Below are positions 37,951 through 52,020 of a DNA stretch of 64,000 nt, piece by piece (positions within the stretch are counted from its first letter, which is position 1; each line of letters opens with the position of its first letter). Position numbers and translations under genes: made by a program. A model generated the notes under the pieces. It searched no databases, was not told the origin of the DNA, and saw nothing but the letters and a program-made list of their open reading frames with translations. The DNA comes from Callipepla californica brunnescens (Eukaryota > Chordata > Aves > Galliformes > Odontophoridae), in assembly GCA_023055505.1 (NCBI GenBank), contig JALIRH010000039.1:620001-684000 (forward strand). The letters are read 5' to 3'.

Positions 37951-39878
37951 GTTTTTAAAAACGGACAGAACAATTTAATGACCAAAACCAACATTTCCAT
38001 GCTACGCATGGGGTAATCAAATCTTGTGCTTCGGGATGTAAACTGATCACCCAAGAAGTCAGAGAGGAATTCTCACTCTTCCCTCATCGTGCAGCTTCAC
38101 ATGATTGACCAGGTACTGTGGGTTTTTTCAAGTTCCCTTTGAAGCACCACATGTAGGATGGCGCTGAAGACATAACACTAGTCTTAAGGGACCTACGATT
38201 TGGGGTGGAATTGCAAGCCTAATGTATTCCTCTCCAGAGGATGCATCAGTAGACAATTATGTAAAAGGACTAATCAGAAAAATCTTGTTTTTGTAATACT
38301 GTCATCCACAGAACGGACACGATGGTACTGGAAGAACTGATCCTAAGTTGACACCATACCCTGTCTGTGAGGGTGCATACATTCCTGTACTGTGTTAAAC
38401 ACTATCTTAAATTACTCGGTTCCACAGCCTTTCTTAGGTGAGCTCTTGAAGGCTGATGAGATGCTACCCATGAAGAGTCACTGACGTAAATGGTAGACAC
38501 AGACCACGAGCCACCTCCTCACCTCTACTGCAAAGCATCTGCCACTCACAGCAGTGGAAACATGGAAATCTGAATCTGAACAGATGGAATTTGTTAAATT
38601 AAAGACCAAAAAGTACACGATCTTCATCAATATCATCTCGTTTTAGAAAGCACAGATCTTTAAGAATCTCAAACACAAGTCTCAATGAGACTTCAATTTT
38701 TCTTGTGATTGTGTTTTAACAATACATATTTTTTATTACAAATGTTAAGATTAAATTATAAAAAAGATGTATGTGAAGGAACTATCTAGGAATGCTGTGA
38801 GTTAGCAGCAATACCAAGCACAGTCCCTAGGGAACAAGTACTGTTATCTTGCTTTAGGTTTACTTATCCTGCCTCCAGTTTTTGTTTCTCCTAGTAGACA
38901 CTGGTGCATAAAAAATGGTGTTTTTTCACAATGCACAAAAAATGCTACGTTCCAATAATCTTAAAAAATGAGGAACCCAAAGCAAATGCATATAGACATT
39001 GATTTTTCTGACCTTTCTGTTAAAATTGTAATGTATGTTTTCTATATTAATCCACAGTACTAGTCTGAGTAAGAAATAGTTTCATTTTTGCTAGTCTGTT
39101 CAGGAACAGTTCCTGGACAGATTAACAGAGTAAGAAATTGTAAAGCCAGATTTAGAGCTGTTTTAAGAGGAGTCCTTTCATCATCTGGCTCATCATGTCT
39201 TAACTGCCAAAACCCACACACTGTATGTTTAAGCAGAAAATGCTTGAATTGAAAATTGAAAACTACTGAAAATAATTCAAACTAAGATTCTTGAATAATA
39301 ACTGAGAAAGAAGTGTAACCACAAAATAGAAATATCTGAGATTGAGATGTTTCCAATATGAAAACTATCTGTTTTTTGGTGCTTTTTTTTTATGATGTGA
39401 TGGCTTGATTGGCACATTCCTAAGCAAGACAGAGAACCTCAACCCGTACCCTGTTGACTTCAGTGGAAATAGGACCAAATCCAGGCTAAAAAACATCTGT
39501 CCTTTATCTCAAATAACTGTTTATATATTTGGGAGTTTAAGACCATACTGTGATACAGCTCTTATGTACACCATATTGACACATTCCACTATCTAGAATT
39601 GGAGTTTTTAGAAACTCATATTAGTAGGAAGAAAAGTATATAATAAAGCAACAGCATGAAAAGCACAGAGCAAAGAAGCTCTGTGTTCTGGCTAAAGTGA
39701 CCTATGGAGTACTGCAGCTAGTTACAAAATCTGAGATGTTTCCATGGAACCAGGTTTTGCCATAAAATCCAGCGTGCTAACCATTTCATTCATAAGTTTT
39801 CTCCCCAAGCATTACAGTTACTTATAGTGTGAGAAAGTCCAACTGAGTTCCAGGACCAGGAAATTATTTATTCAAATG

Positions 39879-39917
39879 AAAAAAAAAAAAAAAAGAAAGA
39901 AAGGAAAAAAAAAAAAA
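39879..39917. repeat. Poly(A)/GA-rich tract
   Basis: Sixteen A, then gaaagaaagg, then thirteen A. Intronic simple repeat. I could not identify an element body to its left, so it is not called a SINE or LINE tail. Confidence 0.9.
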
Positions 39918-40190
39918 GTTAACACTGATTTTCATCTCTTCCCATAATATTAAAAATGATGTGTAAAGCTCTGCTAATCTGGTCTCTGGATAGCGCCCAA
40001 TCTCTTGCCACGTGTTTCGGTTCTGGGTCTTGCCCTGCGGGAGTTTCTGTCAGCACATGCTCAGGAAACAGTTATACCCTTCACTTTTTTTTTTTCCTTT
40101 TTTTTTAAGACGGACTGTATCTGAAGTTTGGTGAACCTTTGCACTAATCACTGCCAGGTGCCTCTGGCTAGGTTTCTGGAATGCAAGGAA

Positions 40191-40239
40191 TCTTTTCTTA
40201 CTCTTTCTTTCTTCCTTTCTCCTCTTCCCCTCTCTCCCT
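40191..40239. repeat. Polypyrimidine tract
   Basis: Forty-nine bases are all C or T except one A at 40200. On the GLIS1 sense strand this is a polypurine run. Intronic low-complexity sequence. Confidence 0.85.
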
Positions 40240-40542
40240 GATATATAATAAATCTTTCATTGAAAAGCACCTTGCTGGGCATCACTGAATTTTATTACCC
40301 CTTTCTATAAACAATGAGCAAACAAGTTGTTAGTCTGTGTGATACTCAGCTCTATGACTGCAAGACAGGGCACCACGATCCTGTTATTCTGTCTTCTTGC
40401 TGCAGCCAACTTGACCCAGTGCTTCCCGTTGAGAGGCCTGGCCTCTACTCCTGGCTCTGCTGCTAATGTGGTGTGTGACTAAGTAGGACTAAGGAAATGC
40501 CAGCCTCTTCCTGGCTTCTAGACAAGTATGAACTACTACAAA

Positions 40543-40597
40543 GGCTGCTCCAAAAGTAATGCCTCCTGTTTTATTGTAGAATCACAGAATCAATGGA
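40543..40597. mobile_element. Mariner-end fragment next to a CR1 scrap
   Basis: GGCTGCTCCAAAAGTAATGC followed by CTCCTGTTTTA resembles the terminal inverted repeat of a mariner family common in chicken (Galluhop/Mariner-type), recalled rather than searched. It is followed within four bases by AGAATCACAGAATCAATGG, the reverse-orientation CR1 3' terminus. Both pieces are too short to be functional. Confidence 0.5.
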
Positions 40598-41904
40598 TTA
40601 CTTCAATCCAGTTCTTCATCTCTGCTCACTTTCTCCCTGGGTAGTGTCAACAAGTGACTAAACGAACACACTCAGAGTTAGAAAGGTTTCACAAACATTA
40701 TGGGGAACACTATCCAAAAGCGCTTTTCATGTGATTTAAGATTCTTAAAGTCATTTAATTGATTTAACATTATTATGCCAGTCAGCAGTGATATGAATAC
40801 AGCTTCAGGATGAGAACTACAGAGGACCCAAAGGAGTCCTTTCCTTGTTCTCTCTAAGGCCTTCTCTTTGGGTCCTGAGTCATGCACTAAAACACTTGTA
40901 TCTTTCAAACAAATAAACACAAAAGTTTCATAGTTGGGGGTGCAACATAACTCAGTTCACTATCTACACAAAGAGACACAGCTATGCAAACAAGGACTTT
41001 TCTATGTTAAATTAATATTTCTAGAGTCACTCTCAACTGGTATGCAACTTCTGCAGAGCAGTTAAACCTTGGTGATTGCTACTGGAACTATACCAGACTA
41101 AAAGACATTTATTTATAAGCATTCATTTGGTAATTTTCCTTGGAAAGAAGCTGACAAATCACTTCAGTGGAAGCCACTGCACCTAATGGAAATTTGAAAT
41201 CTTATTCTAACAGTCTAGCTGGAAAATAAATTACTGAAATAATACATATTAGCATGCTTTAAGCAATACCAAAACTTATTCAGATAAAAAGCACAGCCTT
41301 AGGTTCAAATGTTTGCCAGGAAGTAAGTTAGAAAAACAGGCAATCAAACACAGATACCAACGTGTACTACAGGCTTGACTGATCTGTCTTATTTTAGTCA
41401 TTTAAGGTCATTATTCTTTGGCAAGTATGCAGCAAGATGCTTCCAGGCGTACATAGATTTTTTACAGGTTGCTGATGCTGCTTTCTTCAAGTTTACAGTG
41501 TAAAAGGCACTACACTGAGCAGTGGGAGATGTTAAGATAACGACTCATTATGCTATGAAAAATTGTTGTGTTTGGTGTATACAACTTGCACCTAACTGGA
41601 GAAGTTTTGCTTAGAAAACCAAACGGAAGGAAAAAAAAGAGAAGGATAGTTTGACAGCTGTTAAGCATACAATTTACCTGCAGATAAAAACCAGTAATAG
41701 CTAAAATCATTAATACAGAGGAGCTATGGTTAAATCCATTTTAAGTGTTTCTTGATTTACTCTGAGCAATTCCTTTAAACTCCCTCCTTCTCCAGTAAAT
41801 GTCTATCTTACACTAAGGTACTTCTGCTCAGAGAATCTCTTCTGGGCAGTCATCAAGCGGAGATCTTACAGATGTTCGTACATGTATGAAGAGAGAGTGC
41901 AAAG

Positions 41905-42119
41905 AGAAGAGAGCCAGGCTCCTGCCAGTGGTGACCACTGCCAGGCAAGAGGCGATGGGCACAAAGTGGGACACTGGACGTTCCACCTGAACACCAGGAA
42001 GCAAAGCTGCCTGGGTGCGGGCCTGGGCACCCTGCTCTGGGTGTCCTGCTTGAGCAGGGGGTGTACCAGAGAGACTGAGAGGTCCTTGCCAGCCTCAGCC
42101 ATTCTGTGACTCTCTGATC
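41905..42119 (+). mobile_element. CR1 LINE 3' fragment with internal deletion
   Basis: Plus orientation. It contains AGAGAGCCAGGCTCCTGCCA, GGCGATGGGCACAAAGTGGG, GTTCCACCTGAACACCAGGA and the 3' end AGCCTCAGCCATTCTGTGAC followed by TCTCTGATC. The stretch normally between 'ACATGAGGAAG' and the terminal block is much shorter than in a typical copy, so an internal deletion is likely. It is antisense to GLIS1. Confidence 0.85.
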
Positions 42120-44280
42120 ATAGTTAGCACCCTCTTTTGAGGTAAGCTTCCCTAATGAATGTCAATCCAGCCCTATTAGACACAGAAACGAAATACATGT
42201 CCATCAATTTCTGCTGATGGCCAAGCAGTATTTTATCCCACGATCGGGCACTAAGTTATTGTTGTATTGTTGAAGGAAGTCTATTCTAATGCTAATTTTG
42301 CTTTAAGGGGGAAAAGACCATACAAGTCTATCTGGACATGATTATAAATGAATTCTGATCACATTTTCTACAATGAGATAAATGACTTGGGATTTGAAAC
42401 CAGATGCTTTTAATTATTGATTTTCTTTGTTACATGAACCTCAGCTCCGCACCTGTACATTGTTCTTTCTTTGGACAGATGTACTGATGCCCCTTTTGCG
42501 TGCTCAAGTCTATAACACTGAGATAAATTATGATGGGTTCTTGGCTTCCTCCATTGAAAATGTTTTCAGCTGTCAGAGATATCTGTTTCTTGTTATTGGT
42601 TTTAGTGCTTTTGAAAGAAAGTCTAAAACACTGACTTGTGTATTCTATTATAAGTGAAGAGTATTCTCCAGAGGAATCCACAATGAATGAATGATGCATC
42701 TCCTTGGTACTAGGAACTGTTATAAAAACTGTGTAGGTATTCAGTTCTCCGGAGTACTTCTAGAGTAAAAGCTTGTTTCACACAAAGATTCAAGTAGTAC
42801 GCCAGTTCCTCCTCACTTCATGTATATGAGCTCACAAACTTGAAATTTAGCCACAAGCAGTGAAGACATGCAATCATCACTGAAGGTAATGAGAATTAGG
42901 TACATGTGTATTTTCAGGTCTGGCCACGGATTCTGGCAGATCAAGGAATTTGCATAACCTACTGAAAGGAGTCTTTTACTGGTTTGGAGCAATTTCTTAA
43001 ATCTGGTAATAGATACAGTCATCGGCAGAAGATGAGCTGCTTGCAGACAACAGTGAAACTCATGGCCACAATTTGAGTCCCATCCCATCTGATAAGAAAA
43101 CACCCACGAGACCCCCTGAACACCTGCTAGCAAAGCTGATGCTGAACACAAAGCCACAGAGCAGAGGTTGGGGTGGCTGGAGGAGGTCTTCTCCCAGCTC
43201 CTCAGTTCACAGAGCGGGGGGAGGGACCAGATTCTGATTTAAAACGGAGGCTCCTAGCAGCGTAACTTATGGGGCTGAAATGTGGGTAGGTTCTGGCTTA
43301 CACCCCTCTTGTTGCCAAAGTATAACGTAATAGTACAAACAAAAACCTAGCACAAAAGATTTCATCTTGCATATTTTTTTCAACCTTAAAAATATGAGGA
43401 ATTTTGATTTCAGTGTTCTCTTGTTGAGCAGAAAGGCAGCTCTGTGTACCCTGTCTTACTTTTAAGTAAAGGGAAATTACGGACTAAACTTCTAACAGAG
43501 TTCTCTTTACAGTGAAGTATTTCTGTGGTATTTGAGTTAACAGGTGCTAACAAGCAAGCAAACAAAAATTCTGATGCTTAAGTAGCCTGATTAAAACATC
43601 TCTTTTCATTTGATTGCTCTTAAGTCCTGTTTCTTGTGATTTGGTATGGGTAAGTGGCTCTTCAGGGGAGTCTGGAGCATGGTTTGAACTGGCTGCAGTT
43701 AGCTGGTGAGAAGCCTGGATAAAGGAGAGTTGTGCAAGCTCTTTCACCTAACTTTGATCACTTAACCCTTGATATTAAACTCACAATAATTATAAGACTG
43801 GACTCAGAGTTCTCATTAATCATCATCTGTGGACATCACAAATGCCTTGATCTCACTAGACCTTCATTTACTGTTGTGTTGACAGAGAAGAAATGACCTA
43901 AATTACCACAGGAGTATATATAGAAGAAAGTTTTACTTTCCTTTTCCTTGGAGACACATCACCTTCTTGGTAAAGTTATTATTTGTCAGTATCCCCTGCT
44001 TCTTTGGAGAACATAAGTGCTGTTTGTTATGAGCAACTCAAGCAACTGAGGGCCTCACAGTCACATAGAGAGAGACTGTGTTCAGATCCTACAAAGTGAC
44101 CTTGTTAGGCCATTAAGCTAAATTGGTGCAAATCCTTAACTTTGTGCCACCGCTTAAACTCATTTAACTTTAGTCAGATCAGTTTCATTTAAATTGATCG
44201 TTTATCACAGTAAATATTTTTAACTTGAATTTACAAACGCAACTAAGTTTATTTTTTTAGATGACTTGGATAATACTGGC

Positions 44281-44299
44281 AAAAAAAAAAAAAAAAAAA
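44281..44299. repeat. Poly(A) run
   Basis: Nineteen consecutive A. Simple repeat in the 14-kb intron, with no recognisable element attached. Confidence 0.9.
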
Positions 44300-46350
44300 C
44301 AGTAGAGAGAAAGCCAAGTGCAACATTCAAGTAGGACTTCATACTAAAAGCTGTGTTTCCATCTTCACATTGCTACAAATCAAAATGGACTACTTTAGCA
44401 ATGGGCAAAATGAAGCCAGTGCTACAAGAAATGCAAACGTAACACTTTGCTACCTAAAAAAAACAATACATCTGCATTTCAGCCTGGATCACGACAAACC
44501 CGTTTTCTGGATGCCCAAGTGTTTTATTTTAATTAATATCAAAGTGAGTTAAAGTAAAATTATTTGGTCTAACACACACTTTATATCAGAATTTGAAAAC
44601 ACATTCTCTGTATTGCATATTGCCAATATAAACACATTTGGTAATGAAGTCAGATTTTGTTAGAACATTTTCAAGTGAATTAGATAATTTTGTCAAACTA
44701 TTTAAATGTCTTAGTAAACCATTTGGGAAAATTGACTGCTGCACTTGGTGTTGACTTTGGCAACGGATGGTGCAGCATACAGCTTTTATTTTTTTTCATT
44801 TAAAAAAATAAAAGGCCTTCAAATAAAATTCTAAATCTTCTGTCAAACATGAGTACACTGTTTGTACTCTGCCCTCTGTAGATTTTGGCATCTTACATAT
44901 CTGATGACTCAGTAATTAGATTTCTTGATAGTAATCATTTGGTTCATTCCACAGACTTGAACTATGCAATCCAGCCTTGTCATCACACTGACTCACAGTA
45001 CAGAAATTCTTTGCATTTACTTAAAGATGAATGCTGAGAGAGCTGACAAATGGGGCAAAACTTTATACGTGTGCCAGAAAGACAGAGCAGCTCACATGAA
45101 GACAGGTGTTAGGTGTTTCTTTACTATTGTAAACTGTGCCTATTTTATATGAGTAATGGCATACTGCTAGGAACTGGCGAAGGTGTAACAGTTCTAGAAT
45201 TCGGTGGCTCCAAATATTATTAAGTGATTTTTCCTACTTAAATGAATGAATGCTTCACACAAAACTGTGCTAAATGAAACTCAAACACTATTAGTTCAGA
45301 CTAAGCTTCCTGTATTTGCAATTAAAATGTCATGTATATGCTTGATTTCAGCAGTCATTAACAATGTAAGCATAAATAATTCACATACAGCAAGGGACTG
45401 GGACTGGGCATGGCAATGCACATTGGAGGGCTTTTGTACCTCCTACTGGCAGAGATCAGAAGAGATGGCTGAAAGAGGAGCAAGATACTGAAGTTATTCT
45501 TGTTAAAGCATTCACTCCCCAATTCACAAAAAAAAAAGGAGTAGCTCGTTCCTAATTTCCTCAGTTGTACCATTCTTTATTCCACGTGTAACTTTCCATA
45601 CAGCCCGCCTCCTGTCCAGTGATAAAAAAGCATGATTAAAATCTTTCTCTGCTTTCTTTTCCCCATACAGAAGAAGGGATGAGAAAGTCACTGAACAAAA
45701 ATGGAAAAAAAATCCACTCTCAATTGCTGGCTTTACTAAAGAACCTCAACTTATTATTACAAAAAAAAGTCTTTTGATCTCCCAGTGTCTCGGGTTCCCA
45801 TCATGAAAGCAAAATAAGAGTACCCTCCCTGTCCAAAGTGCTGGGAAGAAAAGAATGTGTGTTTTATATTTGATTTGCATCTGTGTAGGCACCATAGAGG
45901 CTTCTAGGATGAGAGCAGAATTTTGTGGATTGCGGAGATTCTTTACTGTTGAGATGTTCTGAGATTCCCAAAAGATGGTGGTATAGAAATATCACATACT
46001 GTACCAATGCAATCTGTAGAATCAGTGTGATAATACATCCTTCCCTGATTAAGGTTTACTGGTAAATGCTTGCAGCTGAAAGGAGCATTACAGAAAGTCT
46101 TAACAGAGTGCAGGGAAGTGAGAAAGCTTGCCATTCTGACACAAACTAAGTCTTGCAAAGGCAAACGCTGCCTCATTCTGATTAAGTCATAGCTTGCTTT
46201 TTTACCCTGCAAGAAGAAAAAGCTGAGAAGAGTCCACTGCACTCATCCAAACAAGAAGTCACCAAGGAAGAATTATAAAAAAAAAAATAAATGCAATTGC
46301 AGCCTGTGAAGAAAACAAACCTCTGTGTTTTGTTGAAGACAAGAACAAGG

Positions 46351-46456
46351 CCCTGAGTAGCCTGAGAGTAATATCGAAGTTCACCCTGCTTTGCCTGGAG
46401 GATGGATGAGATGACCTTCTGAGGTCCAATTCAAAGTAAATTTTCTATGATTCTAG
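46351..46456 (+). mobile_element. Short CR1 3' end fragment
   Basis: Plus orientation. Recognisable elements are CCTGAGTAGCCTGA, GATGAGATGACCTTCTGAGG, TCCAATTCAA and the terminal TTCTATGATTCTAG. It is strongly diverged and about 100 bp long. It lies 126 bp below the DIPSRHHPLD exon, just inside the intron from its donor. Confidence 0.7.
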
Positions 46457-46581
46457 AACAAATGCTTACTTTTGGTCAGTGTTTTTCATTCAAGCTGCTT
46501 CCATGCTAAGTATAATAAGCAATTAAGTAGTCATTATCATGCCAGACAGAGAGCAAGCATGATTCACATCGCATCACATAC

Positions 46582-46732
46582 CCTTCCCTGGCACTCTCCA
46601 ATGGTGACTGATGGTGATGTGGGCTGGAAAGCGCAGAGTCGAGAGGATGGTGTCTTGAAGGGATGTCATGAGAAGGTGGCAATATACCTGGTGAGGGACC
46701 ATTATGGTTAGCGCTGGAACCACTGTACATGC
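46582..46732 (-). CDS. GLIS1: GLIS1 exon with the DIPSRHHPLD block
   Basis: This 151-nt exon enters with two bases completing a Gly codon and leaves two bases (GG). It encodes residues 137-185. It contains SPGILPPSHD followed by DIPSRHHPLD (158-167), then a histidine cluster and LESARE. The mammalian GLIS1 counterpart reads LLPPAHDVPSRHHPLD, so this block identifies the gene. The acceptor is tttgttcacag and the donor gtatgtg. The region is low-complexity and probably disordered, rich in Ser, Pro and His, as expected for a regulatory or transactivation segment. No catalytic residues are expected. Confidence 0.94.
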
Positions 46733-49700
46733 CTGTGAACAAACATACATCAGGTTGCAAAATAACGTAAGCAAGGAAATGAGCATTCAAGTAAATCCCT
46801 GTCAGTCCCTGGCTCCTTCACTGTCACCCACGCCCACCTTGACACATTCATAGAACAGCAAACTTCTGCTGGGGCAGCAACAGAAGTTACTTCATCCACT
46901 AAGACAGCACCTGGGCTCTTTAAGTTTACTTGCCTTATGCTTTACAGAGTTTTACCCACTGGGGTACGTACACACAGAAGGACTAGAACAGCCACTGACA
47001 TTGCACTCTGAAAGTTGTGGGGGGCAGATGAGGTTTGATGAGCTTCCACAATGTCCCTCTGCAACACAGCCATCCCCACACACTCCATATGGGCTAGTTT
47101 ATTTGTTTTCTTTCTTCCTGAAGTACTCACCTTTCCTATTTTGCCCAGTGTATGCAGAGTAACGCACTCAGGAAAAGGGCTGTGAGTCAGCTGTGCTTTG
47201 ACGTGTTCTACTTTACTGGCAGGGCTCTGGATGGCACTTGTCCCAAACCCTCTGAGTGACGTGTAACAAGCAAAAAACAACAGGAAAATCTGGAGCCACA
47301 GGGAATGTGCGACAGCTCTCTGGGCGGATAAGCAATGGCTGCATGTCAGCATCTGTTTCTGTGTGACTGAAAAGTAGAACCACTAAGGCCAGATTCTAGC
47401 CACCTCTGTCAGGGCCTTCAGATGAGTCAAAAACCTCGCATGAACAATGAGCCCTCAGCTGTTGATAGATCCAAAAGTATGAGAATGAACCACATCATCT
47501 CTGTCTCCCACTAGACAGAACATTTGTCAACCAGCCAGTGAAAACAACTTGCTTTCTGCACTGAAAACCAGACAGAAGGAGTTTTAAGTCAGATGTTCCC
47601 AGGTGATGCTAGGATTTATTTGTCAAAGCCTCATCTGAAAACAGTAAGTCAGTAGCTAGGATGCTACACTGTGAGAATTCCATTATTCTGCTGGTGGTTT
47701 CAGTCCATTTTATTATGCAAGAGATTCCCACAAATCCTTGTTGTTCACACATTTATTTCCAGGCTTGGCAGATACCAAAGTGACTTTGATGTACAGTGTC
47801 ATTTCACACTTGGGCTGGATCACCCCACGCCATTCAGGCATATTGGCAGCACAGCCTGGAGGAAACTGGTGAATCTAGGAGATCTGTGCTCTCTAAGGAT
47901 ATCAGACTTCAAAAAGCTTTACTGCCTGCTGTTAAAAGCTCACCTGAAAAGCTGAGAAACTCTCAAAAGAAAGCTGGATTGAGAAAAGAATCCAAAAGAA
48001 AACAGATTAAAAAGAATACTGTGGGGAAAGGGACCGACACACATTTGCACATTGAGAGCGCTTCCAAGGCCATGTGGCACAAGATGTGGAAGATGAGTTT
48101 TGCTGTGAGATTCCACGTGAGTCTGAAGTAAGACATTAGTCATTTCTGTTGAGTCACTAAGAACCAAACTGGTACTTGAAGTTAAAACTTATTTATTTTA
48201 CGCGGTGCAAAAGAAGGGTATTGTAACAGAAGATGACTTCCTTCAGAGAGACAGACCCTCTGCTCACTGGCACTGGGAAGGGCGTACCACACGAAGCACT
48301 AGGCTTGAGCAATTTGTTCTGCTACTGGCACTCACATGGGCTGTCAGAGTTTCAACATGCATACTTTTATTCCAGAATTAAGACACTCAAGATTTTGAGT
48401 GACCAACAAACTTCACACGTGCATGGGAGTCAGCTTCTACAAGGGAACAGTGGCAGCGGCAATGTATCAGGAAAGAGTGAGAGTGAATGGCTATGTTTGG
48501 GGAAGCAAGAGGTACCTGCAGATATGAGGGTGTACAAGTTCTTCCTGCTGCCAGTCTCTAACACTAAAGAAGAGTTGTTTCAGGGGAGAGAAATGCTGCA
48601 TTTCCTTTGCTGCTGGGATTGCCTTTGCAATGAAAGAAGTCAACTGCGAAGAGCAGTTGCTGTTCCAGCCTCACTCGGTATCATTTTTAATACTTAATAA
48701 AAATTCTTTTTTTTCCAGTTTCTTTTCCCATCTCTTCAGCAGTGATATAATATTGTTAGTACCCATCACACAGAAGCCTTTGGAGCTGTTTTAAATGACT
48801 GCTCCTGCATGTGTAGCTCTGTTCAGGACTGCACTTCTTGGGCCTCTTCACGCATTGACCATCTCAGCTTATAAATATGTGCCATCAATCAATATTTTAA
48901 ATGGCTTGGCCTTTAACCTCAACATCTGTTGCCAAAATGGTACTCTGAGCATCTGTGACTAGCAGGATACTTTTTTTCAGCTTTATGCCAGGAGAGACCA
49001 GAAAAAACAATAACAGATCAGGCATGGCCAGAGAAAATGCCTGCATGGGATTACCTAAGAAAGTAACTTGCTTTGCAGGGAGAGTGGTGCCAGCTCCTGG
49101 GTGCTGCTGGTGCTAAAGGTGTGCAACCATGAAGCAACACAGATATAAAGAGGGAGAAAAGTCTCAGCAAACAATGGGTTTCTCTGACTGCTAAGTATTT
49201 CTTTGCTCACTTATCCAGCCTTAAGCACAAACCTGCTTTGAAGTTCGACACAAGGGAACGGGAGTTTTTTACATATTTCTTTTTCCCATGATTGGCTTTC
49301 ATCCCTGACATATTTAAAATGTGCTTCAACTTGGAGAAAGACAAAACTGAAATTCTCCAGGAATCCAAGTGATCCCTAAAGCCCAGAGCTCTGTACATTA
49401 ATAATGTGGTTTCTTCAGGAAAAAAAAAAAAGTTCAAACCATGAACATTTTCATTTTTTCGAGTGGAATTAAGAGAACATCACAAACAGTATTCACCCAT
49501 ATATATCCTCTATACAGTATTGTAGCTGCTTTGTCCAGAAGTATTACCTCTGTTGATATGAAAGAGCAAATGTGCGAACTATAGGTGGCAGCAGGAAAGT
49601 CCTTATGTTTTAAATCTGTTAGGATCAGCACCTTAGCTTGCTCTCCCTGAACAGTGACAGAGGAACAGTTTTGTTATTATATTATACCACACATAATACC

Positions 49701-52020
49701 AAGTAACTTCTGTAAAGAAATTTTTCAAATCTTGATTTATTTTCCCTGGAACTTCTTCATGCTGTGTATGTGATGGGGTCTCTTTTGGGGTGACCAGATG
49801 GAAGTATCCAGAAAGATTTAGTAGGTTTCTTCTACAACATCCTGGTGATGTCTTGATACAATCAGCAAAGAAATCATATTGGAGAAAACCAGTATGAATG
49901 ACTGATAAAATTCTTACTTTCAGAAGAGGTTCTCAGAACTGACACTGAGAGGATAGGGATGGTTATCCCTATAGTCTGGTTATCTGTAAGCAAAGAAGTT
50001 TTCTTTTGTATCACTGTGGCCATTTGAAATCAGAGGCTTTTCCTGAGGCTAACTGCACCTCGGTCTGAGGACTGCGTTGTCTGCCTTTGCTGTCCTGCTT
50101 GGAAGCAAGAGGTTGGACTGGCAGGGTTGAGAGTGGAGGCCATGTGTTGGCCTCACACATCTTTAAGGGTGCAGATGACAAAGCCAGAGAATTGAGATGA
50201 TTCCCTCAAGTCCCTCCAGCTTCCTGCAACTTTTTGAGGACCACATATAAACCATGAGTGAAGACTCCCAGGGGAACGATGCTTGAATAATGGGGTCGTT
50301 TCCCTTCCTGCACCATTCTGCTCACCAGGTACATTCTGACATCTTAGTGCAATTTAAACTGGAAAGGGGCATAGAAGATTTCAAGCAGGATGATTTTGTT
50401 AGTGTTATTTTTAACAATGAACAACAAAAGCAAAGGCTGTTGCCTAAGCAATTGTAGTAAAGCAGCACGTGGCTCGCACAACACAAAACACATTAATAAA
50501 GATCACCAGCTCGCTCCTTGGTGCAGGGGAACTAGCATCTGGCATTCTTGTTTTCTAATCCCTGCTTACCACTGGCTTTCTTTAAATCACAGCAGGAACA
50601 AGGTGACGTTTCTCTGGAAAGCTCATACTAAGATAGTGAATCAATCTGAACATGTTTAGCTGTATTACTAAGGCAATCCTTTGCTCCATGGTGGAACTGA
50701 AATAGGACAAATGCATCTTACATCAAGGTATATTGATTTGGCTCTAAGCTAAATCGTTTTATGAATAATTACTGATTTGCATAACATTAGATGTTTTCTA
50801 ATATTGATGATGTTAGAAAGTACTGTTCTCAAAAACACTGCAAACTGTCCTCCATGCTTCAGCATATCATGGAGCATACCAGAGTACACACTGCTGCCTC
50901 AAAATCATTAACTAATTATGAAATCAGTCTGTCTAAACCTGGCTTTGCTATTTCTACTTAAACAATTATAGAATGAAAAGTCAATATCTGCTGTATTTTT
51001 TTTTCCAGAAAATTCCCTGCAGACAATACAAACAGTCAGATAAAAAGCACTGCAATAAATCAATCCTATATGCATCTGCCATTCAAAAGCAGACCCCAAT
51101 ATAATGGGACGTGTCTGCAACGTGATGGAGAATGACACAAGAAAATGGTTTAAAAATCTTATGAATGGACTGATCTGGAATTCAGGTATGGTATGGGTTA
51201 CCCCCATCCTTGAATGGATAATACAGAGTTGGAGAAGTTTCAGAAATTACAAAGTAGGTCTCACCAAATCAGACAAAGTAAGATCTCTGTGCCTATCCTT
51301 CTTACTGAACATCATCTGAAATTTGCACACGCAGAATGAATCAAGGAAGAATCTTTTAAAACATGTGTTGGCTTTGCAGCTCACTGATACATGACATTGC
51401 TGGAGCCAAGGGTAAAAGAAATACAGAAATGAGTAGTTGCACTGTCAAGGAGAGACTGGAGAGTAAAAACAGCTAAGTGATCAATAGAATCAGTGGAAGT
51501 ATTTGGGTGCCTCTGCAGAAAATAGAATGAAAATGTTTGAATTTAAAATGTCAAATTTCTGCATTCATACACCACTACATAATTTGCTATAAGCACACCA
51601 TGCATGATATTGCACAGCCTCATCAGCTTTCCTGTGGCTCTTGAAGAGAACAGACACTGTGAATGGAAAAGCTTACTGCTGCCTTTGTCTTTGCTAGGGT
51701 ATTTATTTGGCTTTAGCAAAGCTCATGCACCTGCATCTGCTGAAGCCAAGGCAAACTTTAAAGGAGAAATGGCTAAAGCCTGAATTTCAGCAGTGCTGCT
51801 GCCCTCCTCACATGAAATTAACAGGAGTTCTTTGACTGACTAGCTCTGACAAAAAAAAAAAAGAAAAAATCCAGGCCTTGGCAAAGAACTCACAAAATTA
51901 TTTCATTTCATTCTTTTTTTTTTTCCCCCTTTCATCTTCCACTTTGGCAAATCAGACACAGAATCTAAACTCTTTGTATTATATGACATTTAGCATCACA
52001 CTTATTCAAAATGTTCTTAC
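46733..52020 (-). other. GLIS1: GLIS1 intron, 5.3 kb
   Basis: This 5288-bp GT-AG intron is in phase 1. It holds several open frames, the longest 154 codons at 48233-48697 on the plus strand, none with a recognisable domain. Two short A- and T-rich runs lie near 51850 and 51915. I see no clear transposable element. Confidence 0.8.

Larger units (their letters stand above)
32607..46581 (-). other. GLIS1: GLIS1 intron, 14 kb
   Basis: This 13975-bp GT-AG intron in phase 2 is the largest complete one here. It contains CR1 fragments at 41905-42119 and 46351-46456, small CR1 scraps near 37927 and 40577, a mariner-end fragment at 40543, a hairpin at 34754-34812, a pyrimidine tract at 40191-40239 and poly(A) runs at 39879 and 44281. 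A GC-richer patch at 33090-33520 carries overlapping open frames without homology. No additional exon is needed, because the flanking exons join in frame and match contiguous mammalian sequence. Confidence 0.8.

Noticed and set aside
48233..48697. 154-codon plus-strand open frame in the 5.3-kb intron
   Set aside because: No homology recognised and no exon partners. Treated as chance.
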